Assembly (NCBI GenBank): GCA_949752795.1
Contig: OX457071.1
Location: 23,916,800-23,980,799, forward strand
Direction of reading: 5' to 3'
Source of the DNA: Hyperoodon ampullatus
Lineage: Eukaryota; Chordata; Mammalia; Artiodactyla; Ziphiidae
DNA length: 64,000 bases
Position numbers and translations under genes: made by a program. The notes under the pieces were generated by a model. That model did no database searches. It saw nothing but the letters and a program-made list of their open reading frames with translations, and was not told the DNA's origin. Of this stretch, positions 1 through 13,373 are shown piece after piece. Each line of letters starts with the position of its first letter. Position 1 is the first letter of the stretch.

Positions 1-1135
1 TAGAGAATGATTTTTTAAAAAATCAAATAACACATTTTCTACAAAGTCTTCTTTGACTTCCTGTAGTAGAACTCTTTCCTTTTCTGTATTGCAATTGAAT
101 GCTTTTCTTTTTTATCCCTAGTTATCAGATTTAAAAAACCCCTTTTCCATCAAATAAATAAAGGTCTGTGCTACAAAGAGTAATATATTTTGTTTTATCA
201 ACTTTCTTTAGAGCAAAGTAAATGTCATTTTTAGAACAAAGTAAACTATTTTGTCAAACTTTGATCATATCACAAGAGGTAAAGCAAAGCCTATACAGAA
301 ACATATACCTTATCTGATAACATTTATCAAAATACTAGTAAAAATAAAAACTCATATTTTATATTTTAAAACCAGGACATTGAGGGAGTAAGACTATACC
401 CATCTCAATTAAATAGTTGGACACAGGAATAAGGATGCATAGTTAAAGGGAGATAGAAATGAAATATAAGCTATCACTTCTAGATAAAACTCTGGACAAT
501 ATTTTTAGTATTGTCTTTCTTGTAAAAATAGCTGCATTATGATATTTTAATCTATTTTTGATAAAGTAAGAATAGTGTAATTTTAAAATTTTTAACATGG
601 ATTTAACCACAGTTTCAAATAAAGAAAAATATATTTACTTATTTAAAATCTTCTTTTCTCCCTATCATCAGAAGAAAATAACTTCTTTGTCAAAATGTAA
701 AAGTATCTTGTTTCATAAAAAACTCAGTTACAATCTGAAAGCATACCTGGATTGATTTTCTTCACTTATGTGCACAATTAAATAGAATTTTACATAGGAG
801 AAGCCACTGCTACTTTACACATCATACTAAGTATCCGTCCTGTAAGGTTGAGTGTATTTGATTGACCTCTCTGGCAACTTCTCTAAAAGAGTATAAAACA
901 TCCAGGAGGGTACCCTATCATGTTAAAATGTACTACTTTAGAAAAATTTTACAAATGGCTGGAATAGTATAAAAGCTTATACATACATATATTTGTCAGA
1001 GAATTCAGGGACAGAACAAATCAATCTTTTTAACATTTCAAAATTATTTGCCAAAGCATGGAGAAACAACAGTGTCTTGCCAAAGCTACATTCATTTTGA
1101 TCCACTTCACAGTAACATTGGAAAGCTGGCCTCAT
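1..1135. other. AT-rich non-coding DNA, nothing recognised
   Basis: I see no open frame of note, no repeat I can name and no RNA gene here. The stretch is AT-rich single-copy-looking sequence and may contain repeats too decayed to recognise by eye. Confidence 0.5.
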
Positions 1136-1506
1136 ATGAAGTTATTTATTTCTTTATTTATTATTTTTTAAATTGGAGTATCGTTGCTTTACAATGTTGT
1201 GTTAGTTTCTGTTGTACAGCAAAGTGAATCAGCCACACGTATACATACATCCCCGCTTCCTTGGATTCCTTCCCATTTAGGTCACCCCAGAGCATTGAGT
1301 AGAGTTCCCTGTGCAATACAGTCTGTTCTCATTAGTTATCTAGTTTATACATAGTAGTGTATATATGTCAATCCCAATCTCCCAATCCATCCCATCCCCC
1401 CTTCCCCCCTTGGTATCTATACGTTTGTTCTCTACATCTGTGTCTCTACTTCTGCTTTGCAAATAAGTTAATCTATACCATTTTTTCTATATTCTACATA
1501 TGAGGT
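1136..1506 (-). mobile_element. LINE-1 3' end fragment, antisense
   Basis: The A/T-rich start followed by AATTGGAGTATCGTTGCTTT, then a stretch about a chain of 'gtgaatcagc...tacatacatccc', reads as the reverse complement of the LINE-1 3' region common in whales and even-toed ungulates. The T-rich edge near 1141 would be the poly-A side. It is 5' truncated near 1505. A shorter piece of the same 3' end lies near 23.4 kb. Confidence 0.65.
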
Positions 1507-1869
1507 TTTAATGGAGCCAAGACATTCAGTTTGCCAGATAAAGAATGTGAAATTAGCAATCATATCATCAGCCACTGTGTTAGATGTAGAGTTCTTTGAC
1601 TTGACATGATATGATAAATGCTTCTAGGGCTTTTAGTTCTGGTAATAGGGCAAACTAGATGTCTATAGAAACTTTACTTATAGACACCAAAATAATGATA
1701 AAAATATTTTTTAAAAGAGAAAGAAAAAAAGGAAGAGAAAAATCTTGCTTAAAATCATAGCTTAGCTTGTGGCAATATAAAAGAAACCCCAGATTTCAGT
1801 AATGACCTGAAAGCATGGACTGAAAAAATATATTGAAAACACATATTACAATTTTCTAGAGCTAGAAGA
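1507..1869. other. Non-coding DNA, nothing recognised
   Basis: Short unassigned interval between two LINE-1 pieces. It includes a purine-rich patch at about 1713-1742 (GA/A runs). Confidence 0.4.
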
Positions 1870-2640
1870 CTTACAGGAGAAGAAATGCAACCATCAGTTT
1901 TTAGAAATGGACAAATTATTCAAGGAGTATGATCATGAATGACCAATGCACATTAAAGAAGATACCTAACCTCATTAGTAATCAAAAACATACAAATTAT
2001 AACAAAAATGAGATACCATTTTATGTCCACCATATTTACAAAAATATATTTCAAGTTTAAATCTCTAATTGTGAGGTTTAGAAAAAAATGGGAATTCTCA
2101 ATATAATGTATTATGATTCACTTTAAATTTGAAAACGCTCAGTGAAATTGAAATTTTTCGTAGTGCTAACAAATGAAACATAGTATAAAATGGACAAATA
2201 AAATGTTTTCGTACATTTAGATTCTATACAGTATTGAAAATTAATTTTACTCTAGCATCCACCTGTAGGAATCTAAAAAATTTAACTTGAGCAAAAGAAA
2301 TAGAAGTCACAAAAATGCAATCAGAATGCATGCCTTTATGTAAGGGTCAAAAGTAGGCAACACTGTATTTGTTTTAGGGTTATACAGATGTGTGGTAATA
2401 TAAGGAGTAGTAAAAGAAAGTTTTAAAGCTGGAAGAGGGTAGGGGTTATGATATAGGAGGGATAAAGAAAATTTTCCGAGTTTTTAATGTGCAGTACCTT
2501 ATGTTGGCTGGGAGGTACATTATTATACTTAGAGTTTTGAAAACTGTATATATGTGCTATCTCTTTCTCATTCATTGTATTTATATTTGTTGTACATAAG
2601 CAAAGAGAGATTTCAAATTATTTTTGTCAAAAATTACCTA
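1870..2640 (+). mobile_element. Old LINE-1 3' portion (L1M-type), sense
   Basis: A segment containing CTCATTAGTAATCAAAAACA and AATGAGATACCATTTTA matches the 3' end of LINE-1 ORF2. It is followed by a degraded 3' UTR with a GGGTAGGGGTTATGA-like patch near 2438. Stops are dense in all frames, so this is a fossil. Both edges are approximate. Confidence 0.55.
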
Positions 2641-3089
2641 TGATGTACAAGTTAGTTACCTCCCAGTAATAGTGAAGGAGCTGGCAATTTTCACATAAAT
2701 GGACACAGCTGGAATGATGTATCCACAAGACATTAATATCTTGCAATGTAAAACTAATGATTCTTGTTCAATGGGTATCTCTCTCATGAGTCTCTTATAT
2801 TTTTAATCCACGATGAATTATGAAGTTGGAAATTCCTCAATTTTGACCTAATCCAGAATCTTAAATCTGTGTCCAGGTTCAGGGACTGTGTGCCATGCTG
2901 GTATAAGAAGCTTATTTGCTAGGTGTATCTGAAATCTTTATCATCTTTACATCATTGACCACCAAGAGGTTTTTGCCAAGTTTTATCTAACATGATATCA
3001 TAGTAGAGAATTGCCCAGGGGTGAAACCTCCAAGGAAGATATTACCAAGTCCACAGCTCACTTCGTACCTTTTATGTAGCTGTGTTTTG
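2641..3089. other. Non-coding DNA, unassigned
   Basis: Moderately complex sequence with no coding frame. It could be an upstream extension of the L2 piece that follows, but I cannot show this. Confidence 0.4.
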
Positions 3090-3190
3090 TATGGACGTTG
3101 CATGATTATTTTAATGTCTGTTTCGCCCACTAAACTATCATCTTTTAGAGACTTAGCTTTATCTTAATCTTTGTAGTACTGGCTCATAAA
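3090..3190 (+). repeat. L2 LINE 3' fragment (probable)
   Basis: TGTCTGTTTCGCCCACTAAA resembles the L2 3' motif 'tgtctcccccactagactgtaagctcc'. Only this short motif is clear, so the call is tentative. Confidence 0.4.
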
Positions 3191-5040
3191 AATGGTTGGC
3201 AGATTATATTTTTTTCTGAATGAAGACGTATACTGGATACATATTAATCAAACAATATAATAAGCTTGGAAGAAGTCCATCTATTGACAATTGAATTCAA
3301 ACTATATTTACTCCTCATACTATCTAATTGTATGCATTTACTGACCATTTCCATAAAGATAATATTATTTCATATAATAATATATGTCTAAAGCAAGATA
3401 TGGTATAATAAGAGTAATAAAGATTGCCTTCTACCTTCCTAGTTGAGAAGTTTAATTCTTTTTAAGGAGTTAATTTTTCAATCAACCAGACAATATATCA
3501 CATAGGATCTTCTCTCCCTATATATTTTTATTAGCTAAAAACTCAAGTATATGACTGTGGACTTTGCCTTGTTGTAAATTGTAAACCAACCAGAAATAAT
3601 ATTGCCCTGTATCTAGACTAACACTCATTTTTCTTTTCATGGGAATTTAAAGTAGGGATAATGACATTAATAAAACAATTTTAAAAGTAAAATTTTCAGT
3701 AGTAATTGAAGTCTACAAGTATCATAATAAGGTTTTAATTATATCAAATGGAAAAATTACCGGTGTTGCAAAATTGTAAAACCTTGCAAATACATAAATC
3801 ATAGAAATAGGATTTTCTATGAATAGGGCTGTCAGTGATAAGTATGTTAATGCATTGGAAGTGTGTTTACTATCGGTGCTGAAATCTCAGGAAAAATCAA
3901 GAATTAAATTGTAACTTTTTAATTTCAAATTTTATTACAAAATCATAGAGGATATCAGTTACATTTAATATATAATATACATAAAATTGGGAATAAGTGT
4001 AATGATAAGAAAACAAATATACACTTATGAGAGTTCTAACATAGTATATGCATAGGTAGTGTATTTGTATAAGATAGTATAAGATTGTATAAGATAGTAG
4101 TAAAATAACTAGAAATTATGAATACCAGGGTATTTATATAATAAAGGTGAAAATATAGGCCTGTAACTCATGACTTTACTCCTCAGTAAGATGTGGATTT
4201 ATTGTGCTGACTTTGGAATTTTATATTACTTTGACTATTTCACTTCTATACTATTCCAAAGGTAATGATGCTTATCTATTATTTATTTTCTTAAAATACC
4301 ATTTTCTGACCTAATTCAATTTGATATTTAAATATAAAAAGACATACTCTAGAAATGGTAAGTGCAAAAATTTATGCCCTTCATATTTATTCAGTCATTT
4401 ATTTAACCAGTGTCATTAAGCATGTAATAAACACCAGTTGTAAGATTAAATAAGAAATTGAAATGAACCATCTTTTGTTTTTATATATATAATGGAAGAA
4501 AAAAGAAACATTTACTTTCATTGTAATCTCTAGTCTGTATCACAGTGTTTACTGTAAATACAAAATTGGATACAAATAGGCAATAGAATGAGTACAGTTC
4601 TATGACACAATTTCATTAATGTGGTGCAGAAAGATATCACATTTTAATTGGCTAAATGCTTGGATGTAAAGTAGAGCTAAAATGTGTAAAATCGTTTTTC
4701 TGTTATTTTGGATGAGAAATTAAAGACGTTGCATAGTAAGACCAGGCACATGGTTTTCTTTTTAATTCATATAATAGATAAACAAGAATTGACGATAGGA
4801 CTAATTAAAATATTATTAAGGCATATAGTGAAGATAAAACACAAATATTAGAAGTAGAGAGCACTATGTGGATACAATGCAGAGAAATATAAAGTACTTT
4901 TAAATAATCTAAATGCCTTCAAAAAGAGTAACTTTTGAGTTAACAAATGACAGATGAGTAATGTTCTTAAAGGAGGACAAAAATTATGAGGTATGGGTAT
5001 GATTCTGCACAAATGACTATCACTTAGAAAATTTTTTTCC
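3191..5040. other. AT-rich non-coding DNA, nothing recognised
   Basis: No gene, no named repeat. At 4069-4101 there is a small imperfect tandem of about 10 bp units (TATAAGATAG / TATAAGATTG). Open frames on the minus strand near 4848-5042 are low-complexity and have no recognisable protein signature. Confidence 0.5.
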
Positions 5041-5420
5041 ATCTATTCATTCATTCACCAAATATTTGTTGAAAACTTGATAAAATGAAATGGAGGCATG
5101 ATAAAGAATGAAACAAAGATGGTTTCTGACTTCATAGCAGCATCTTCTAGTGAAAAAATTAAGTAATAAACAAAAATGTAAGGATTAGAGATATTATATG
5201 GGCTAGGAAGGAAATAAAACATGGATGCTATGACAGGGAATGAGGTAGATGTTAGGAAGTAACATAAGTAATTCAATTAATTAGGGAGAGCCTTTCTGAC
5301 GAGGGAGGGTTTTAATTGAAAGATGCTGTAGGAAACGATGCCAGACAGATAAAGTCAGAAGGAAAACATTTTCATCAGAGGGAGTTGCAGATTCAAAGCC
5401 CAACAAATTAAATAAATGGT
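5041..5420 (-). repeat. Ancient mammalian interspersed repeat, family uncertain
   Basis: It begins CTATTCATTCATTCACCAAATATTTGTTG, the usual reverse-complement 3' end of L2-like elements. It continues through a degraded body that resembles a widespread old mammalian repeat containing '...gagagcctttctgacgagg...'. I cannot assign the family. Confidence 0.4.
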
Positions 5421-5640
5421 TGGTGGATGGTGGGAGCAAGCTTTCTCACTGTTGGAATGGTAATTTGTCAATTAGAGAGACTAGAATTATCCATGTGGTC
5501 ATTAGAATTATGAGTTCATATTTAGCTTAATATGGATGCAAGAGTTACATATAGAAATATTTATACATCTGTGTGTATATCAGCAAGTTAGTTGATATAT
5601 TGCCTTGCTATATGAGCTGGGTGGGCTTAAACAAAACAAC

Positions 5641-6722
5641 ATCCCTTTAACAGTGAGCACACCTAGCATCCAGATCCTGGTTTCTAATATCATTACCCAA
5701 TGAAAGCGAAAAGACTCCTTGGTAAGTGATTGATTCTAATAATGGAACAAGAAATATCCAAGGTGAGCCTGGAGCATCTTGTAGTGTCAGAAATTGTCAA
5801 GAAAGGAAGGAAAGACGGAAGGGAGGGAGGAAGGGAGGGAGGGAGGAAAGAGAAAGGGGAAAAAATCTACAATGATGCTGATACGTTAAAGGAAGGGACA
5901 CAGAGCCAATGAGTTTCCAATAGCAAAAGCTGGAAACATTTGAGCAGCAAAACAAATTAGCATTGTTTTATTACTCAAAATATAAAATAAATATCCATGA
6001 GTCCATGCTGATTATAAATAAATTACTGAATAAATAGTAAGTGGAAGAGAAAAAAAAACCCTGAATCATTCTTGTTGGAAAATTCCAAATTTGTGTAGAT
6101 ATTTCAGGGTGGGACTTTCTTCTAAAGAGTACAGCATGAGTATTAGGAAAAAAGAGTAAATTTACAGTGGAGAAAACTGACAGACACTCCCTCAGTCAGG
6201 TGATCAAGGTCAATATCAGCAGCGATAAAATCCTATTGATAGTATGTATTTATGATATAATTGATGAAGATCATACTTTACCTCTTTGGTCTTTGTCCTG
6301 AAAAAACATAAAGCCACTCTAAATGTGGGGGGAAAAATAGACAAATTTCATTAGAGGGATGTCCTTCAGAATACTTGACCTATGTACTCTCCAAAATTTT
6401 CAAGTTTACTAAAAAACAAGGATTCTGAGAAATTGTCACAGCTAAGAGGAGCATGAGACATGATAACCAAATTTAAAACAGTGTGCTAGAATAGAAAAAG
6501 ACATTAAGCAGACTGAATAATCTGATTTAATATTTGATTTAGTTTCTAATAAATATTGGTTTTAATACTGATTCATTAATAGTAATAAATTCACCATACT
6601 AAGGTAAGGCGTTAATAATAGGGGAAACTGTGTGAGTGGGTTTATGAAAGTTCACCGTACAATCTTCTACACTTTTCCATAAATCTAAACCTATTCTAAA
6701 ATGTAAAGACAATTAAAAGAAA
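5641..6722 (+). mobile_element. Old LINE-1 3' UTR (L1ME-like), sense
   Basis: The segment contains the L1 3' UTR landmarks 'ggtgatcaaggtcaatatcagc' (about 6200), 'gagaaattgtcacagctaagagg' (about 6428) and 'cataaatctaaacctattctaaaatg' (about 6678), ending in an A-rich tail. A GGAA-rich simple repeat lies inside it at 5800-5858. The same family is found in sense at 45.95-46.80 kb and in antisense at 8.51-9.50 kb. Confidence 0.7.
5800..5858. repeat. Purine-rich (GGAA/GGGA)n microsatellite
   Basis: An imperfect run of GGAA/GGGA units lies within the LINE-1 3' UTR. The 60-codon frame that reads through it is a by-product of the repeat. Confidence 0.85.
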
Positions 6723-8289
6723 ATTCACATGCTCTGCAGCCTCCATCGCAGTTAGTGGCAAGTATGTGGCGTTGTTCTTGCCAGAGATGAAAACTAAGGA
6801 TTTGCAGGAAAACTTGTTTCTCTAAAACAGGTGCTACCCTTTCCTGCTTCCCTTCCATTTCCATTCTTCACTCTGCCTAGATCGAGGCTACAGTGCCTGG
6901 AAGAGCAGTGGTTACATCACATATGAACGTGAGGTGACATGCTTGAAGACAGGATGATATTGCTGAGCATGGCAGTGTAGAAAGAATAAAAAGGAAAATA
7001 TGTCTTAAACTACCATGGAATCACTGTATCCTTAGACTGGCACTGCAAACATTCCTTAGCACTGAATTCTTAGATATAAAAAAGAAATAATGAGAAACAA
7101 TTGCCTTGACTAAAAAATTCTATTTTAATAAAGGATATATCTCAGCATATATTGAATGGTATATATTTTCTTATGGTTCATGTATTTACATTATAAAATA
7201 TGCCATAATACTGATTGTCATACTACAGCACCACATTTTTCACTAAAACACTTTAATATTGATTATATTAATTAGCATACCAACACACAGTTTGGCCAAC
7301 AGATCATAGTGCTTGTGAAACACACATTTTCATACTAACGACTTCAATTATTAAAGCAGAGAATCATCAGCAAATAAACAAGATTGGTCGTGTAACTACA
7401 GACTCAAATACCCTAGTATGCAACTGGATTATGAAAACAAGCAGCTGTACCAACAAGATAGGCAATCAAATTGACAGAGTGTGTCTCTGAATTAATGGAG
7501 TATGTGCCACTTGACAGATTTAAATAAGTGCTGAAATGGTGAAACAAGTTGATTTGGATTATCACATTCGTTCAGAGTAGACATAATTTAAATGAGATAA
7601 TTATGCATCTACATCAGGCAAATACATAGTTTTATAAGTAACAGAGCATAAAAATTGATCTAGAAATGTATAAAAAGCAAACTATTAAATATAGTTAAAT
7701 ACAGCAAATAAAAATTGATATTTAAAAATAATACAAGAGTTAGACTACAAATTAGCTGATATTTCAAACTTAACTGTTAGAATGTATTAAAAATATGTAA
7801 TTCTCAGTAAAGATACAATCCAGCTCACTTTAATTTTATGATCAAGCCCAGGTGAAAGCCAATACACTACAACGATTATCAGTAAGTATATGACCTTATT
7901 TGATTATTATTTTGCTTGATCTGTTACAGAATGTATGTGATGGGACTTTTAACATAATGATCATGAAAGAAAGCAAGGTGACTCCAAATAAAGTATTTTA
8001 TTTTTAATAGCTATTCAACAAGTTTGACATAGATTAGCAAAAGCACTATAAGTAAATGGGCTTGCCTTTATCATGATATCTAGTACTGCTCAAATGGAGT
8101 GAGTATGTATAAGTGTGTGTGTGTGCTATTAATAGTCAATTAAGGACCCATCATAATTATTTGCTATTCAGTTAACAGAATAGTCACTTATATTTATTAT
8201 CTTTCACCTACTGTAAGATAAAAAAAAACTTGAAATAATTTTAAGATTACAGAAATATGACTGAGAATGAACCATAAAGAGAACTGCAT
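6723..8289. other. Non-coding DNA, unassigned
   Basis: No coding signal and no repeat I can name. The part at about 6730-7050 is less AT-rich than its surroundings and may be an old transposon remnant. Confidence 0.45.
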
Positions 8290-8505
8290 GGTTCTTATCT
8301 TTACCCCTAGTAGTTCGAGAAATACTACCATCTCTTACCTGTTCAATGCATAGCTTTCAAATCCATCTTTTGGCCTCCAAGTTTTTCTTCTCTCCAGTAA
8401 ATATCACCAAAATTGTTATCTAAAACACAACATGTATAATTCTCCTGAAAAACTTTTTAATGTTTTCCCATTATGAAATTATTCTTTTTTATCCTTTTCA
8501 TAGTA
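8290..8505 (+). repeat. L2 LINE fragment (probable)
   Basis: The run 'ctgaaaaactttttaatgttttcccatt' parallels the L2 landmark 'cttaaaaccctccaatggctccccatt'. The preceding part also follows the L2 order, but divergence is high. Confidence 0.4.
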
Positions 8506-9500
8506 TAATCTTTGGAAGAAAGTCACTATGCACAGCTCAGATAGGAGGAGTGTGGAGTTATGCCCCACCTCCTTGAGGAAGGATCTACTTAAATTAATTC
8601 TTCAGCACAGAAGATTTGCTCATTCTCCCTGATTTACTTATTTATTCAATCATTTATTTATATGAGTATAGATTTATAGATACTGTCTTTATAGTAAGGA
8701 TTAAAATCCAATACTACTTTATTTATTTTGTTGCTTATATTTATTTTCAGGTTTGGCCATTGGCCATTGTTTCTCTTTGCTCCTGTCTCCCCTTAACATA
8801 CCCCATTTAGGAGATAGTTTGTTTGTTTGTTTACTTGCTTGTTTTTGAGCACTTCTTTACTTTCTGGTAATACAAGATGCTTCAAGCCTGTCTTGTATAT
8901 TTCTTCTTCTAGTCTAAGAATAAGCCATTTCTCCAAGGAGCCCTGATTCCTTTTACTGAATAATGGTATTAGAAACCAAGATCAGGGTTCTGTGTGTGCT
9001 CATTACTATTGAGGTGTCTTTGCTTCCAGGCACTCTCAGTTGACAGAGCAACAAAATATATGAGGTATACCAATCTGTGCATATATACATATTTATAATT
9101 ATTTCTATATTCATGCATCTATATCTATATTAAGATAACATAAATTCATTCTTACCTCCCCAACTGTAAAATACTACTGCTTGGATAATTATTGCCTTCT
9201 CCACTTGCTTGTCTACAATATCTCACTCCAGAGTGAGAAATCTTGCTTCCAATCATGAGACGTCCATTTACTAATTTTTCAGTTCCAGTATACATGTATA
9301 GTGAGTTCTGAATTATTAACCCATATGCTCATAGAAACAACTATCAACTAATGTACAGCTCTTATGTGCAGCTGCTGTCCCACTCATATCCAAAGTTACT
9401 TATATCAGCACCTCCCCTCCCCCCAGAACCCTCATAGATGAGGTTGTTTCATACATTTAAAAACTGTTAAATTTTATTGTCACATTATGAATTCTATCCT
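8506..9500 (-). mobile_element. Old LINE-1 3' UTR (L1ME-like), antisense
   Basis: The stretch around 8935-9060 is the reverse complement of the element at about 5641-5740: 'ggtattagaaaccaagatcagg' here against 'cctggtttctaatatcatt' there. The poly-A side would be near 8506. The 3-kb spacing and opposite orientation suggest two independent insertions of one family. Confidence 0.6.
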
Positions 9501-10189
9501 GAGATTTCCAAACTCTTAAATATATTTTTAAATTTGTATACATTTATTTTCATTTTCTGTGCTTTATAGTTCTATAAGTTTTAACAACCTCATAGTGTTA
9601 TTTATCTACCATTACAGTATCATATAAAATAGTGTTATCACCCTAAAAAAATCCTCTTTGTACCCACATACACATATTAAAAACACATAATACTTTTAAG
9701 GAAATACAACTTATACTCTCATCCCATTAGAATGTGGCAGTGAAAGTAAAATTTTTATTTTGCCATCTCATTTATACTTAAAAATTAAAAGCAAATGTAT
9801 GCTTTTTTTCTTGTTTTCCTGCTACCTCACTATGTATTTATACATTAAATATAGTACAACTGAATGAAAATATATTTTAGGAAAATTTTGTTTGGTGATT
9901 ATGACAACATGTTAATGAAAATTATATTTTTATTTTCTTTTTGTCTCTTGTTTTATATTAAGCCATTTAAATGTCCCTTTGATTTATAATGAAAACTGTT
10001 CACATCATGGATAAGTTGAGTGAACACTAGTCTAGGTACAGGAAACCTCTCTTTAAACTGGTTCCATTAATAACCAGCTTGGTGATCTTGTTTGTGAATT
10101 TCACATTAATACAACTTTGGAATAAGATATTGATGATGCCTAATATTAAAAAAACAAATATTTTTTTCTCTGATGGGTAATAATGCATT
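9501..10189. other. AT-rich non-coding DNA, nothing recognised
   Basis: No gene or clear repeat. It may include more antisense LINE-1 that I cannot distinguish from background. Confidence 0.4.
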
Positions 10190-13100
10190 AATCTATCATC
10201 TCATGGTATTAATCTTATTAATTTAATGACTATCTCAGGGAACCAGATTTTGGTTCCATTTATTCTATGTTTTTATCTATTTTTTCTTCTTCTTTAATTT
10301 TTGATTTTTACTTTTATCTTCATTATTTATTTTCTTACACCTAGTTTGTGTTTAATTTGTTGTTATTTTATTTTATTACATTGGAAAATGAGGTCATTCA
10401 TTTGAGACCTTTTATTTTTCCTAATAAAGGCATTTAGTTCTACATATTTCTCAGTAAGTACTAATACAGCAGCAGCTCAAAATTTAGATATGTTTTGTTT
10501 TCATTTTCATTCAGTTCAAATTATTTTCAAACTCCTTTATCTCTTCTTTGATGTATGGCAATTTAAAAGTGTTTTAAATTACTTTGCACATAGTTACTTC
10601 ATATATTTTTATTATTAGTTGAAAAAAACTTTATGATTGTTACACCTTTTGATAAATTGACTCATTAATCTTTTAAGGATTCTTTCCTCTTAAGTCTATT
10701 TTTTCTGACATTAATACAGCCACTCCATCCTCCTCTTGATTATTGTTAGCCTTGTGTAATTTTCTCCATCCTTTTGTTTATAATCTATTTGTGTCTTTAT
10801 TTTCAAAGTCCCTTTCTTTAAGGCATCATATAGTTGAGTCTTTTTCTTAAATCCAGTTTGAAAACTCCTGCTTTCTAATCAGGTGTTTATACTATTTATA
10901 CTTGATAGATGTAGTTATGCTTACTTCTATTGTGGTCCTATTAATTTTTCTATCAATTTTTTGTTTCTCTTTCCTTTTCTTCTTTGTTTGGCTTCTTTTA
11001 TTAACTAAGTATATTTTTGTTATTTCATTTAGGGGGAGTTTTATTACTACAACTATTTGCTATGTGAGTGATTGCATTCAGGTATAAATAATACATCTTT
11101 GACTTATCACAATCTACTGTGACATTATACCATGTCACATAATGTATAAAAACTTTACAATAGCCTACTTTCATTTTTTCCCTTCTGGGCCTTTATCTTA
11201 TAGTTTTACATATTTTAATTAATACAAAAATATATTTTTTATTATTTTTGTTTCAAGTTGAATGTCTTGCAATGAGATTTAATAAAGAGAAAGCATTATT
11301 GTATAAGTATCCACACAGCTGACAGTTCCAGTGTTCTTTGTTTATTCATATACATCCATAATTTCTTCTGCCTGAAGGAGGACATACTTTTATAATTTTT
11401 GTATTTCAGGTCTGCTGAAGATGAATTCTTTCAGCTTTTGTATATCTCAATAGTCTATTACTTTTTTGTTTTTAAAGATATATTCTGTAGATACAGAATT
11501 CTGGGTTGGCAGATTTTTTTTTGTACTTTATGATGCTGTTCCACTGTCTTCTCACATACCTTATTATTATTGAGAAATCTTCTATAAATTGTATCTTTGT
11601 TCCTCCACACGTAACATGTCATTGTGCATGAGTTCTATTAAGATTTTACCTTTATCACTGGTTTTGGACAATTTAATTACAATGTGCCTTTTTGTAGTTT
11701 TCTTCATGTGTCTTGTGCTTGGGGGTCATTGCAGTCTTGGATCTGTGTATTTATACCTACCTCAAATACAGAAAGTTTTCAGGTTCAACTTTTTCAATGT
11801 ATTTCTGCTCTACTCCCTCCTTCAGAAACTAATTACACATGCTTCATTTTCCTTAAGTTTGTCCCACATCTCAATATGTCCTTTTAAATTTTCTAATTTC
11901 TTACATTTAAAAAAAACTAATAATTTTTATTACTATTTTCAAGTTCACTAATCTTCCAGAATATCTGTTCTTAATCCTATATGGTGTGTTTTTCATCTCA
12001 TTTATTTTGCTTCTCATCTCTGTTGAAATAAATTTCTAGGCCCAAGATGGCACCATTCCTGCCTGGGGTGCCACTTGAACAAACCAAAACTTAGATAATG
12101 TTCATGTCCCTGTAAAGGTTCCGTTTCACCAGATATACAGTATATGCAGTCAGCAAATTCCCAAACATCAAGCCAACTCTGGACCTTCTCATCCCAAACA
12201 AGGTTGTTATGTGGCCCCAGCCAGATATTTTCTATTTGTTTCTTCTTTGTTCTTTATTCTTTATCCTTTATCCTGAAGGCTTCTTGCCTTCTGCCTCATT
12301 TTGCAGTTATTTGAATGGAAACTGTCCATTTAATGTGTTAAATAAAGTTTGTTTGTATCACCTAAATTATCTTCTCTAATTATTTTTTATCATCTTTCAA
12401 AGTTTGATTTGGGTCCTTCTTTTTTGTCATACATGTCTCTACTAACAAACAAATGACATATACTTGTAAAAGCTGTTTTAGTATTCTTATCTGCTAGTTC
12501 TAACACCTCTGTTACCTCTAGATCAGATTTGATTGATTGATGTCTCTCGTCCTTGAGTTGTAAAATTCTTGTTTTTTGCATCTCTGGTACTTTTTAATCA
12601 GAAGCAAGATAATTGTGAATTTTACATTTTTGGATGCTGGATATTTTTACTCACATAAACATTGCTGAAATTTGTTCTGGTGTTCAGACCAGTTACTTAT
12701 AGACAGTAACATCACTTTGGTGTCTTGATATTAATATTTGTTAGGGGGTAACCAAAGCTGTGTTTAGTATAGTGTTAATTATGCCCCTCAGAAGATGCTT
12801 CTAAGGACTCTACTCAATTACTCATAAAAAATTTTCAATATGGCTGGTTGGAACATGAATTATTCCCCATACTGCATATGTGCCAGGCACTCTTATCTTT
12901 TGAGTGGTGTTTTCCCAATCTTGGATAATTTTCTCATGGGTACCATTCATTGCTCTGCTGAATACTTGTGTAAAATTCTCTAAAATCTCTGTGCTTGTTT
13001 TTCCTATTTGATGCCTATCTACCTTTGTTTCTCTGGATTCTGAACTCTATCCTGCCACGTCTGGATCTCTCAGTATTTACTGAGGTTCTTTCTCTTGTTC

Positions 13101-13265
13101 CACAGTCTGGTATCTCTCACAAGGCAGTAAGCTGGGGCATTCATAGGGTTCAACTTGTTTGCTTCCCATCTCTCGTGGATAACTATCCTTTGTTTTTCCT
13201 GATACAGTGTGTAGAAAACCATTACAGGTCCCTCCCCCCATCTGAAAATAGAATGTTTCTTTGAA
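10190..13265 (-). mobile_element. Long old LINE-1 (L1M-type), antisense, decayed
   Basis: Reverse-complement LINE-1 landmarks occur in order. Near 10405-10480 is the ORF2 region (TTTGAGACCTTTTATTTTTC...). Near 10680-10760 is 'ttctgacattaatacagccactcc'. Near 11480-11900 is a T-rich antisense stretch typical of the 5' half of old L1s. Near 13170-13210 is 'cccatctctcgtggataactatcc', a 5' UTR/ORF1-side motif. An unrelated LTR-like block interrupts it at 12041-12366. Frames in the interval, including a 120-codon one at 11589-11951, are antisense LINE-1 and encode nothing recognisable. Confidence 0.65.
12041..12366 (+). mobile_element. LTR-like insertion inside the LINE-1 (family unknown)
   Basis: The block is less AT-rich than its LINE-1 host and begins near CCCAAGATGGCACCATTCC. 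It ends shortly after an AATAAA signal at about 12341. LINE-1 antisense sequence resumes after it. I could not find a clean target-site duplication or name the family. Confidence 0.4.
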
Positions 13266-13373
13266 ACGTTTGAAATAATGCAGGAGTAAGGGGGTATACT
13301 GAAACACAATTGGCCATGTAATGATGATTGTTAAAGCTGAGTGATGAGTCACTCTTCCTTCTATTTTTGAATA

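Noticed and set aside
11589..11951. 120-codon plus-strand frame with hydrophobic stretches, resembling a membrane protein
   Set aside because: It lies in antisense, T-rich LINE-1 sequence, where random Phe/Leu/Ser-rich frames are expected. No conserved motif is present.
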